A DNA stretch of 64,000 bases from Larix kaempferi (lineage: Eukaryota > Streptophyta > Pinopsida > Pinales > Pinaceae), in contig BSBM01000809.1 in assembly GCA_027924585.1 (NCBI GenBank), positions 3,055,001 to 3,119,000 on the forward strand, given 5' to 3'. The notes under the pieces are model-generated. The model was not told the DNA's origin and did not search any database. It was given only the letters and a program-made list of their open reading frames with translations. Positions 1-10,686 of this stretch are shown piece after piece (within the stretch, counting starts at the first letter, position 1; every line of letters starts with the position of its first letter). The position numbers and the translations under genes are program-made.

Positions 1-2010
1 CCCTATGGAAAAGTTGTTGAAGAAGGACGTGACATTCTAGTGGAGTTCAGAATGTCAGGATAGTTTCAAAACGCTCAAAGCAAAGATGGCGTCGGCCCCA
101 ACCTTGGTCTTTCCGGACTGGAGTAAGGAATTCCATGTCCATGTTGATGCTTCATCGATTGCATTAGGGGTCATGTTGGCTCAACCTGGAGAAGGAGACC
201 TTGATCATCCCATTGCTTTTTCCAATTGGAAGCTGTCCTCTACAGAACGCAATTACACTACCACATAACGAGAAGGTCTGGCCATGGTTTACGCGTTGCA
301 AAAATTCTGGCATTATTTATTGGGTGGCCACTTTAAAATGTTCACTGATCATTTTGCATTGAAATACTTGGTCAATAAGCCTGTGTTGGGGGGGGAGATC
401 TGCTGGTGGCTACTTTTGTTCCAGGAGTTTGATTTCAAATTCATTATGAAACCGGGGTGGTTGAATGCTGGACCAGATCATTTGTCACGGATTGATACAG
501 GGGAGGAACCGACTAATATCGAAGACGGGTTTCCGGATGCCCAACTATTTCACGTTGCCACTGCTGATCAATATTTTGATGACATCCTTCAATTTCTGGT
601 GACTGGCACCGCGCCCGCTGACTTTACCATGACTCAGAAGAAGCAATTGGTTGTCAAGGTTGCTGACTTTCAACTAATCGCGGGAGAGTTGTATAAATTG
701 GGCGCTAATTAGATATTGCGGAGATGTGTCTTGCCGCATGAGCAAGAACAGATATTGGCTGAGGCACATGGTGGAGTAGCAGGAGGACATTATGGAGGTC
801 GGGCGACTCCCCGGAAGGTACTGCATGCAGGACTTTGGTGGCCCACATTACATAATGATGCGACAGACTATGCGCGGTCTTGTGATGTTTGTCAGCGAAC
901 TGGAAAGCCGTCCAGACGAGACGAGATGCCGCTGCTACCTCAAGTGACACTGCAACTGTTTGAAAAATGGGTTGTGGATTTTGTGGGACTGATCCATCCA
1001 CCAGGGAAACGCACATGTGCGCGGTATATTGTCACGGCGATAGAGTACTTGAACTGATGGGCTGAAGCAGCACCTGTAGTTGATTGCTCCGCTGCCACGG
1101 CTGCTCGATTTTTTTTTTATCACATTATCACTCATTTTGGCTTCCCCAAGATATTGCTGAGTGATCAAGGCAGCCACTTTCTTAATCGCACTATCAGCGT
1201 ATTGACGGAAGAGTTGCAGATATAGCATAATAAGAGTACACCCTATCACCCACAGGCGAATGGAACGGTGGAGGACGTTTAACAAGGTGTTGGAGCATGC
1301 ATTGACAAAGGTGTGCAATGCGAACCGCGACAACTGGGATTTGAAAGTCCCGGCAGTGTTGTGGGCCTATCGCACTACATGTAAAAGGTTGACTGGTCAG
1401 ACACCTTTCAAGCTGGTATATGGGAAGGAAGTAATTATGCCTATGGAGTGCATTGTTCCAAGTCTACGAATTGCGGCTGTTAGGAGCATGGATGATGTTG
1501 TAGCATTAGATGAACGTCTAGCACAATTGGTGGAGGTGGAAGAGGATCGATTTATCACTGGATTTCACCAAGGGGTGGAGAAGGATCGCCAGAAGGCATG
1601 GCATGATCGCCACATCAAAAGTAAGCAGTTTCAACAAGGCGACTTAGTGTTATTATACGACAGCAAGTTTATGAAACATCCAGGAAAGTTGCAGATGCAT
1701 TGGCTGGGTCCCTATTGCATCAATAGTATTACTTCAAGAGGAGCGGTTTAGTTGCAGCGGTTGGATGGGGAGATGCTCCCTAAGCAGGTAAATGGTCACA
1801 GGTTCATGCCCTATTGCTCGGGCTTGGAGCAGTGCGATGTTTGAGTCGCATCGAAAAAAAATGTGTGTTGCAGGTTTCTTGGTGGCCGATGGTGCACTAA
1901 CAGAAGAAGGTATGCGGAAGCAGGGAGGCTTGTGTCGCAAGTTTGGAACAGTCGAAGACACATGGCAGCGTTGTGACCTGGTCAAATCAGTAATAAATGC
2001 AAAAAGTTGA
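1..2010 (+). pseudogene. Degenerate Ty3/gypsy pol: end of RT, RNase H, integrase
   Basis: Conceptual translation gives the RT C-terminal thumb (PMEKLLKKD), then RNase H with HVDAS near base 140, the [20 protein letters not shown] helix near 270-330 and FTDHFALKYL near 340. Integrase follows, with the zinc-binding H..H..C..C pattern (EAH, GGH, SCDVCQ) at about 755-900, the catalytic-core motifs VDFVG near 975 and SDQGSHFLN near 1,160, and GTVED near 1,260. The C-terminal module WLGPY is near 1,705. Breaks include TAG near 40, TAA at 266-268, TAG at 710-712, TGA near 1,055 and a frameshift around 1,260. It is non-functional. Residue by residue it parallels the intact Pol at 53.8-55.7 kb. Confidence 0.9.
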
Positions 2011-2283
2011 GATAGTTAATTAACGAAACTGTTCGAATCATGGGCATTAATGACAGATCTGGCCGATCGGTGGACAGGATCGTTGACGGATTTGCTTCAT
2101 TAATACAGGATTTGGTTGAGTTAATGCATGATTTAGTCATGATTACGGTGGGTTTGGGTAGATACTATAAGTATGGTTTAGCGTCGGGCAGAAGACACCA
2201 AGGAATTATCAAGACGTGTTGTTGTGGAGCGCTGTAGTGATTTGAGCCAGTTACTATTAGGTATATAACGAAGAGTGGTGAGG

Positions 2284-5200
2284 TATGCCAGAAGAACTGG
2301 AGACAATGGACATTAGCAGTGAAGTGGAGTCTCCATGCATTATGACTGCTATAGAACGAGAAGGTGTGTCCTCGAACACTGTTGATCTTGGAGCCTTCCA
2401 ACATGCCGATGGGAGCATCAAGTGTTGCTAAGAAGCGCAAAGGGGGTCATCCTTCTGGATCTCCGCAGAATAAGAGATTGCTTCGGTTTGTAGTGGCCGA
2501 CGAAGCTCCGGAGCAGGTGGGGTAGTCCAGTCGCACCGTTCATCCATCTGCCCAATGGATAGGACAGTCTGCGAATAATATCCTTGGTTACATCCCTCCT
2601 GTTCGGTCGGATGCCACCCCACGTAAGATAAATCCGAAACAGAAATTTAGCATGAAGATGCCTGCACTCCCGGCTGGGATGAGTTGCTCGGTGGATATTG
2701 GGCCAGCACTGATGCGCCTGTGCTACGAGGACCACAACATGGTGGCCCAACCTGAAATTGCATTAGCACCATATGTGACTGAGACACGCAATTCACCGGT
2801 TCCAGAGATACACGAATGGGCATGAGGACTGCGGCAGGCTGGCTTGTTAGGGCTAATTAACAGGCCGCATTTTGGGTGCCTAGTGGAAGGTGGCTCTTAT
2901 GTAAAATAGCTCTTGTCATGCTTCCACAGGGGTTCGTTGTGGTTGGACAGAGAGGTCCTGGTCACTGTTGACATGATTTCTTACATTACCGGCTTGCCTA
3001 AGAATGGCGTTGATCCGGCGCAGTTTATTCAAGGAAAGGAAAACGAGAAGAAGCAGGCACGTCGGTTGGCAAAAAAGTATGAATTGGAATCGGCTGGGCG
3101 TGGGTATCGCACCAGTAACTGCAATAATCAGGCGATACTCACGGGAATTAAGATCCTGTCCTATAAAGTGATCAGGGGAGGTCGCCCTAACCAATGTAAT
3201 TTAGGAATATTTGCTTGCGCAGAGCAATGTGCGGAAAGAGTATAGATGAACTGGTCCTTATATCTCTTGAATCAGCGAATGGAGGATATCGCAAACATCC
3301 AAGTGGGTAGAGGTGCTTTCTCATATAGTTGGTTGTTGTTGTTGATCGCTCTAGTTGCATGGAAAGAGCCCGACACCTACCAGGGTATGGACTTCCCAGC
3401 TTCCTCGGAACGACGAGGGGCACGCTACTAGAATCTATGGCATGTACGAGAGCCCGAGTGCATCTGGGAGTGCCAATTACAGTTTTGGCTGTATTCAGAA
3501 ATGCTTTGTGATGCAGCAACACAGGTCCCGCGAATATCCGAAGATACTGTGGCATGATTCACACCTATCATGGCATTTGCAATACGACCCAGTGTTATAC
3601 ATATACAAGCTCGCTGTGATATTGAGCAACAATGGTTGCAGATGAGGTATAAAGTGACAATGGAAGATTTGGAGGCTATTGTGAATGAGTGGTCAAAGGC
3701 TTGGCGACAGCCCATGAGTTTCATAGAAATTGATGTTGGAGGTCCGTCGGTGGGCCCTACGGATCGAGTATCAGCTCAGGATCAGCAGATTCATCATAGT
3801 TCCGATCATGAGTCAATTAGAACACCAACTACGGATGATAGCGACCGCGCTCTTGAGGAAAACCGGTCAAAACGGCACCACGAGCATGCCACGATCAGTG
3901 GGATGTATTTACCAGTGGAGGCGCAGTTAGGCCAGTTAATCATAGCCATTAACCATGCCACCATAGCGGTTACTGACAAGATGTCTGTCAAAGCGAAGGA
4001 GGGATTCTCTACGCTTGCTGCTCGTATGGATTCTTTGTGTAATGTAGTGTTACAAAAGGAGCCCGGTAATGTGCCCATGTAGGAGACGGTTACAATCCGC
4101 ACCACACCCCGGGTCCAGAATATCAACATTCCCCCGACTACGGTTGTGACCGACAACGAGGCTTTGCAAACTGTGCTGCAGACGGTTACCCAGATCACTA
4201 TCAATGTTAATGAACTGCCAGCAATGGCGCTAGCGACAATGCAGAAGATCACCTCCCAGGAAATGGCGGATAGAATGCATGAAATCAGCAAGAGCTTTCA
4301 GCACTTGCAGGCAAGCGAGGCAGCTGCAACCGCCGAGATTGATGAGCTTAGATGTAATGTCCCCATTTTGACCCCTTTGTATTAAATCATAAATGATGTA
4401 AATATTGTTATTTAATCATGGTGAGGAGCTCAAGGCCAAGGCCCCACCATTGGTTAGCATTTTATGTATCGGCAATTAAAGGAATAGATGCCTATGGTTC
4501 TTGTGCTAGATAGGCACAATGTAAATAAGACATCATGTAATTACGAATTTTAATGGAAATACCCACAACTATCTATGCAATGCAACAAAGAGATGGGGGC
4601 ATGATTCTACAAGGAATAGGGAGGGAAATTATTCAAACCCTTGAGCCAATGGTGTTAATCCATGTGTCAATGAGAAAACCCATAAACTACCAACTACCCA
4701 TTTTGGGTTATGGACCCAATCATTTAATTCTTCCAAGAATTGGTTGAGGCAGTTAATGCCTTGGGAATGAAGAGGTATGGAAGCCAATTTCATGTATGGG
4801 CAAGCCATCAACCTGGGAAATCGTGTTTTGTCTCCTTGGGCAAAAAGAACACCCATGAAATTGTGCCCAAAGAATTTTGAACCAACGGTCTTTGATCTCT
4901 CACGCAGTCTGAACTACTGGTTCTTTCCTCATCACGTTTTTACCATTTTCTCTACATTTTTCCATGCCTGGGAGCTCGTTTTTGTATTTTATAGCAGCTG
5001 GGAGAGAAGGGACACGATTTGGGACTGTTATGGAGGTCGTTTTTGCCCCAGAATACCCATGGGCGTTTTTCTAAAAATGATTTCTGCTCTCCAGGGTTGA
5101 ATCCCCATTTGCCATTTTCGTTTTGGGCTTTCCCACGTTTTTCTGAGGCTAATGAAAACCCCATCTTTGGGCATCTCACTGTAAAAACGTTTTATCATGA

Positions 5201-6860
5201 CCAATAAGTGTAGTTCTGCTGTTATGTGCATCCCCATTTTGATTTGAACCTGTGAGCAAGAAACTTGGAGTGGTAGTGGATAGAATTAGCTTGATAAACC
5301 TAGTGAAGGGAATAACCTCTCAAGAAGATCAAGAGGGCTTTGGCTACTTTTCTATGCACACCCTGAGAGCACTAGAAAGGAAGGGATGGCTTGAGGGACT
5401 GTGTGGCAGTGAAGAGAATACTTCCTTGTGTTGGGTGTGTAGGCATTGTGAGTGCCAAGTTGAATAGATCTGGGAGGGGTATCCATAGCTATGTGGTTGA
5501 GCTCACTAGCTTAGCAATTCTTCCTTTCCATGTCCTAGCAGCCTGATAAACCCAATTGCAGATTGGCTTGGCTCATCTTGGTGTATGCGTGGCTATGTGT
5601 GAGTCTGTTGTTCCCTGGTTCCTTGTAGAAATCATGCCCAGCTCGGGGGTGGCAGTTGTATCAAGAGGTTGATAAGCACAGCTGGCCTATGGTTAGGTGG
5701 AACATTGCAGTTGCATAGCCAGTTGCTTGGGACTACTTTGTTAAGATAAGTATTCTCTTGGACTAACTTTGCAATTATTAATTGATGAATATTTGAATGA
5801 ATGATGGATGTGTTAATGAATTTACTTCCGCTGTGTTTTCAAATGTTTATGCATTTGCATATGTCCATCCTCATTTTAAATTGAATGTTTGTTTACTAAG
5901 TACATGGGGCTAGATGCCCGATCTTTGCATCACGTCCTCTCTATCATGCTAGTATGGTAGGAGGGGACGTTACATTAGAAGCAGGGCTACTGCAGCACGG
6001 AAAGCAGTGGATGACGTGGAAGCCAGCCTTAAGAAGGAGCAGGCTGAGAAGGGTCGCGCACTAGAAGTACTTAAAAAGGAACAAGACTTATTGTGGAAAA
6101 GGCTCACATGTGGAACGACAGCGTTCAGGTTGACCGAGCGATCACAGAGGCTTATCAACATGTCCCGGAGCCCACTGAAGAGGTAGACGTGCTCCACCGA
6201 GTGTAGCAGCTGGGGGATGCCATTCTTCAATTGCGACAGGAGAACGACCTGTTGAAGGCTCAGTTGAAACCAGGTACCCCTCAGGCCAAGGTGGATGAAC
6301 GAAGAAGGGCACTTGAGGAAGTTTCCACCCAGATGGAGGAGCTGGAGACACTGGTAACTAGGTTCACCGCCGAAATGGTACAGTTTTGGGGCTGCATCGT
6401 TCACGATGAGCAAGTTGAACAGCTCACTAAAATTTGATAGGAAGCGGAGGGCCAGGTGGCCACATTAAAGGCTGCGATGAGAACCTTGCCACCAATGGAG
6501 CAAGTTGCTAAGTCACACGAGCTGAAGGACTTGCAACAACGGGTTGCCAAGGCAGATGAACACCAGAAGATACATGCGGCCCAGTTGGAAGAATTTCAGG
6601 ACACTGGTGGGAAACTAATGCTGCAGGCCAGTGAAGCACTACAAGCAGTACAGAAGTATTGACAGCAGGTCATGGACAAGCTTGCTGATCACCCATCAGT
6701 CGACGATGTGATCAGTAGTCAGGTAGCAGCTAAGGATGCTCAGGAGCTGGTGTGGAATGTCGAACAGCCGTATGCAGACTTCAAGTCAAGGACCGCGACA
6801 TGCACTTTGTCCAGCAGTTGACGTGGCTCAAGGGCGAGCCACAAGATTGTGTTGGGGGCC
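2284..6860 (+). pseudogene. Degenerate copy of the family's large 3' ORF (plant-mobile-domain-like plus coiled coil)
   Basis: Downstream of integrase, pieces in several frames match the 930-aa ORF of the intact element. RPHFG and LLSCFHRGSLWL occur near 2,865-2,945, and ITGLPKNGVDP near 2,990-3,020. NWSLYLLN is near 3,250, and the hydrophobic stretch SYSWLLLLIALVAWKEP near 3,325-3,375. Gln/Glu/Lys-rich coiled-coil text follows at 3,900-4,350 and resumes at 5,980-6,830 after the solo LTR. The C-terminus (SRASHK, near 6,840) abuts the LTR, as SHK does in the intact copy. Many stops and frameshifts are present. The order of conserved blocks shows this ORF is an ancestral component of the family. 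Confidence 0.8.
4353..5974. mobile_element. Solo LTR, 1,622 bp, TSD TTAGA
   Basis: The insert begins TGTAATGTCCCC and ends GGGGACGTTACA, inverted termini of 12 bp with one mismatch. It is flanked by the perfect 5-bp duplication TTAGA at 4,348-4,352 and 5,975-5,979. It interrupts the coiled-coil part of the older ORF. It holds no protein-coding potential I can support, as expected of an LTR left behind by unequal recombination. The same 12-bp start recurs at 39,134, so this LTR family is present at least twice in the window. The transcription direction was not determined. Confidence 0.88.
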
Positions 6861-7600
6861 TGTTGGCAAGCGGTTTGATGGGGAAAGGTTGCGGCACCAC
6901 CAATGCTGTGACACATCAGATGAGGGTGCGAAAGGAGTATTTTGTGTTAAAGAATACCGCAGTTGGCAGGTTTTGGGCCACTTGGACCACATATTATGTA
7001 ATAGTGAGTCAGTTAGATATAGGGTCAATTGTCCATAGTGTCGATTAGGAAGTCAATTGTAAGTGGACAAACATTGTAAGGGCAGAAGCCTATAAATACA
7101 TGAAAGTTGTAAGCGTTAGAAAGGAGAGGAAAGGAAGGAAAGAAGAGACAATTATGTATGTGATCTGTGTTTTGCTTCTGGTATATGATCGTGACAGTAA
7201 TATAATGATGATGTTTTGGTATGAACTTTGTGCAATGTTGCGATGTATGAATGTTGTTTGATGCAATGTATGCTTACTGTTGCTATAATGATAAATGTTG
7301 TGATTAAGTAATATGTTCTATGTAGAATGTGATGATAAATGCTGCGATGAAGTAATATGGTATAACTCCTTACCAAATGTTTAAAGTTTCTGTTTAAGTA
7401 CCGCAATAGAGTTATCCCATGCAACCACAACTCTCCTCCTCCCTCTGCAGAAACATGGTTCCGTCTTCTCTTCCTGGACGCCTCGAGTGAGACCTCATCC
7501 ACTCTGCGGGTGTTGCTGGGTGGGCTCAAACCTTCCCAGGTTGGTGCCCAGGGAGACTGCGGTATGTGTCGATAGTGAGGCGAACCCCTGTTGATTGAAG
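6861..7600 (+). repeat. Decayed 3' LTR of the old Ty3 element
   Basis: The LTR appears to begin with TGTTGG at 6,861, right after a purine-rich GTTGGGGGCC and the end of the 3' ORF. This is the same arrangement as the intact element, where TGTTGG at 59,256 follows an AGGGGAG tract. A TATA-like TATAAATA lies at 7,091-7,098, comparable to the TATATATA of the young LTR. Beyond about 7.5 kb I can no longer follow similarity, so the end is uncertain. Confidence 0.5.
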
Positions 7601-7743
7601 TCGCGTTGGTAAACAGTTACAGAGTTTCCAGATATTAAGATTGATATTAGGGACCTCTAGTTGACCTTGTGGAATTCCAAGTCACAAATGGAAGGTGTTC
7701 TCTCATCTATGTCTGAGGTAACCGATCATGTTTCCTTACTTAA

Positions 7744-7971
7744 CCATCATTCGATGATTTTGAACAAGAAGCTCTGGTACATAGTGCGCAGCTAGAAAAA
7801 TTGTATATCACTGTTGAAGCACACCAAGCCTTGCTGGATGGAAGACTGTCCCGCATTACAAAGAATGTTGGTTCAAGGACCATTGATGAAGCTTCGGTTT
7901 CGAAACCAAATGATGTCATTATTGAAATTTCGAGCTCTCCTTCTTCACAAAAACAATTTGGCAATGCATAG
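7744..7971 (+). pseudogene. Unidentified short open stretch, possible gene or retroelement 3' fragment
   Basis: A 76-codon open frame ends at TAG 7,969-7,971. It is rich in Glu, Gln, Leu and Ser and looks helical (for example LEKLYITVEAHQALLDGRLS). It has no in-frame start. After it comes a pyrimidine-rich tract ending in TTGCTTCTAG (near 8,020), then AT-rich sequence resembling a 3' UTR. I do not recognise the protein. It may be the last piece of a captured or decayed gene, or chance. Confidence 0.22.
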
Positions 7972-8233
7972 GGTCTTGTCTCTTGTCTAATAGATATTTT
8001 GCTTTTGTGTTTTGCTTCTAGGCCACTATGAAAGGGTTTATAGTAGTAAATCCCTTTTAGATGAAAATGAAGCAGTCTTGAGTCTGCCTGTAGATGATAG
8101 ATGGATGGAATTAGTATTGTGGGTTGCAGATACGAACTATTTTGGGAATTTTGTATCTTCATGGTTGTGTTTAGAAACTTCTTTTTAATATAAAAACTAC
8201 CCACTTTTGTTGTAAAAAAATGATGTGAGTAAT

Positions 8234-8623
8234 TGTTAGAAAAATAGGATCGCAGAGCAATAAAAATAAACAAGATGCAAATATAAAACACATAAACACA
8301 ATACAAGAGAGACACCAATATACATGGTTCACCCAATCTGGGCTATGTCCACGGTGAAATTGCTAGTCCTTTAATTATACCATCCAACAAAATGAAGAGA
8401 TACAACCCGCAACACATCTGCTGAAATTTCCTCTTCACTCTCTCACAATATCTCTTACAAAATCATAGAGATATTTACAATACTACAATACACAACATTA
8501 TTACAATACATTCCTTTTAAAGAGAGATTACCATGGGGAAATACCACGTGATACACAATACCACTGGCCCATAAATCACCCATTATTGACCAAGTCATGA
8601 CTAGGAAATTACAACATTTTACA
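8234..8623 (-). repeat. Copia-type LTR-like fragment
   Basis: The stretch begins TGTTAG and ends ACA. It contains the phrase ACATGGTTCACCC...GGGCTATGTCCACGG (near 8,322-8,358), which resembles the R/U5 region of plant Ty1/copia LTRs read in reverse. The flanks do not form a matching 5-bp duplication (GTAAT versus AGGCT), so the ends are tentative. Sequence from 8,624 to 9,160 shows no gene, only a C/G-rich palindromic patch near 8,660-8,710 and AT-rich DNA. Confidence 0.3.
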
Positions 8624-9163
8624 AGGCTTTTTTTTCGATTTTTTTCGCTACAGGGGCATCCCTGGACCCCCCATGGAGACTATTATGGGGGGGGGAATCC
8701 CCACCAAACCCGCCCATCATGGTCTGGGATCCAGACATGGAAAAAGCATGACCTCTGAATAAGGAAGATCAGGTTCCACAACCAATAATAATTTTTTTTA
8801 TTAATTTTTTTATTATAAATTATTATTTTTAGAAAATACTAATTTGTTCTAATTATTAATTATCATTAAATTATCAATTGCATGTAATTATTATTGTTTT
8901 TACGAAGTATTTATATGTTGTATGTATGTATCCAAAACCAGATTGTTATGCCTCATTTTGTCATCTTTGACTGTACATGCTTTACCACCATGGGAAGCAT
9001 GAAGTTTCACAACCTCCTAGGTGTGTTAGATCCCTCATTACATTTTGTGCTTACTCCCCATCCAATTTGGAGAAGTTACCTAGCTTGATGGGGTTGAATG
9101 CCACTTCACCAAACCACCTTAACCCATCCAGAGAGGAATTTATGCATTATGATCAATTATGGA

Positions 9164-9259
9164 GGCGCGAAAATTACAACATTTTCATGCTTTGCTCAAT
9201 TGTCGGGGTGCGAAAATTACATATTTTTCGAGTTAGGCTCAGTTATTAGGGCGCGGAAA
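9164..9259. promoter_or_regulatory. Cluster of E2F-like motifs
   Basis: Three related motifs lie within about 100 bp: GGCGCGAAAA at 9,164-9,173, GGTGCGAAAA at 9,207-9,216 and GGCGCGGAAA at 9,250-9,259. The first and third fit the E2F consensus TTTSSCGS on the minus strand. They sit in a degenerate tandem repeat of about 43 bp (GGxGCGAAAATTACA). A further perfect TTTTCGCGCC lies at 10,735-10,744. CpG-rich 10-mers are unusual in this AT-rich neighbourhood. That they bind E2F is inference only. Confidence 0.3.
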
Positions 9260-9262
9260 TAT

Positions 9263-10686
9263 TGTTGAGGATATTTTTCCATATATCTAGGGATCTTCCA
9301 TCTCGAGGATTCCATCTTACTTTCGAGTTTCATTCTATTTTTCCCTTCAAGGAAAGGTGAATATCATCTGATCCACTTTATCCTACTTAGATCCACATCC
9401 TCCTCTCATGATCCACATCCTTCTCCATGATGGTTAAGCTCCCTCACATTACATAAAGACCATTGCTCTTTGGTTTTGGGGATTAGAAAAATAGAGACTA
9501 AGTGGAAACTATAGTTGCAGAATTGCTAAGTGAGGAGGTACTTATGTTCTCAAGGTTCTCAAAGGTGGCTTGTTAGAAGGCTTTGGAGGAGATGTTGTCG
9601 GAATGAACTCAGGTATAATGTCTCATTGTATCATTTTCTCTTTGGATTTCTAATAAATAACTTGGCCTATTATCCCAAATTGTATGTTTCATGTTGAAAT
9701 ATTTCAATTTTTAACTTGTTTAAGTGAATTGATTTAGCCTAACATGCTAGTCTAGGAAAGTGGATTGTCTCTTTTCCTTTATCTACAGGATCACTTACTT
9801 GGATCATCAAGCAAGGAGCTGCATCAAAAAGGAGCAGCGAGGAAAATCATCTTGGATGAGGTAAGACATCTATCTTCATCCACTTTCCTTTTCATGTATG
9901 CTTTCATCTGTGTCCTAGATATAGGAGATATAGAAACCACTTGTTTACTTCTGTCTTCGACTAGGTTTTAGGGAGCCTTATTATTTTCCATGAGGTTTTC
10001 CTCCTATATGTAGGAAGAAATTATACCGCAGAAACTGGCGACTATAATGGGGAAAGCTTCCCTTGTTTTTTAACCTTTGGATCTTTGAGTTTATCTTCTT
10101 TCCTTAAATGTACTTGGTCTTAGCTTGTCTATATATGTTGGCCTTCACTGACAGGATATGTGAGTCCTAGACCAGACACATATTTGGATTTAGGCTCAGA
10201 ACGTTTTCGCTTTTTGTTAGGATATTTAGACACTTAGGAGTTAGTTAAGATCAACTTGTGTAATAGATCCGTTAGGGATAGTGTGTTTCTTTAGTATGCA
10301 TTAGTATGCATTTGTAAATACTTAATCCGACGGTCATGATATGTTCCCGACATAGAGTGATTCGACGGCTCAACTTCTCTTAGATCAAACCTAACCTTGA
10401 TCCGTGGCTTAACACCCGATTGGTCCATGATCTCTATTTAAAGAGCATGGAGGGTCATTGTTTAGTTGATCGATTATGAGAAGCTCATTTGTAACTTTCT
10501 TTCTTTGCATAATAAATTGTCCCGTAGAAGCTATTTGGCCGGGGCCGTGGAGTGTTTCCCTCAAGAGGGTTTAAACCATGTCAAAACATCGGTGTGTTGA
10601 TCTGTGATTTGTTTGTGTGAAGTGGTTTCTCTTGGTGTTCGGTCCTTTGGTAGTACCCTGTGTACCCGAACACTTTTAATCCCACA
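9263..10686 (+). repeat. Candidate LTR remnant
   Basis: The segment starts TGTTGAGG and ends CCCACA. Near its right end it has an R/U5-like order: a TATA-like CTATTTAAAG near 10,435, GCATAATAAATTGTCCCG near 10,510, then GGTTTAAACCATGTC. No convincing target duplication or primer site flanks it, so both boundaries are guesses. No coding region is visible inside. Confidence 0.28.

Larger units (their letters stand above)
1..7600 (+). mobile_element. Old, 5'-truncated Ty3/gypsy element (window edge cuts it)
   Basis: Read on the plus strand, this stretch carries the end of RT, RNase H, integrase, a long degenerate 3' ORF and an LTR-like end. The order is the same as in the intact element at 47,552-60,810, and the protein similarity is strong throughout, so it is a diverged member of the same family. 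Many in-frame stops and frameshifts show it is long dead. The left part lies outside the window. The right LTR decays into unrecognisable sequence, so the right end at about 7.6 kb is approximate. A solo LTR at 4,353-5,974 interrupts it. Confidence 0.85.

Noticed and set aside
7740-8336. 198-aa minus-strand open frame
   Set aside because: It runs across a copia-LTR-like piece and AT-rich sequence with low-complexity Tyr/Phe/Ile text; the plus strand explains part of it better.
8660-8710. C/G-rich palindrome CCCCCCATGGAG...ATGGGGGGG
   Set aside because: Short and imperfect, with no loop features or neighbouring gene; could be the polypurine/LTR junction of a decayed element, but nothing fixes it.
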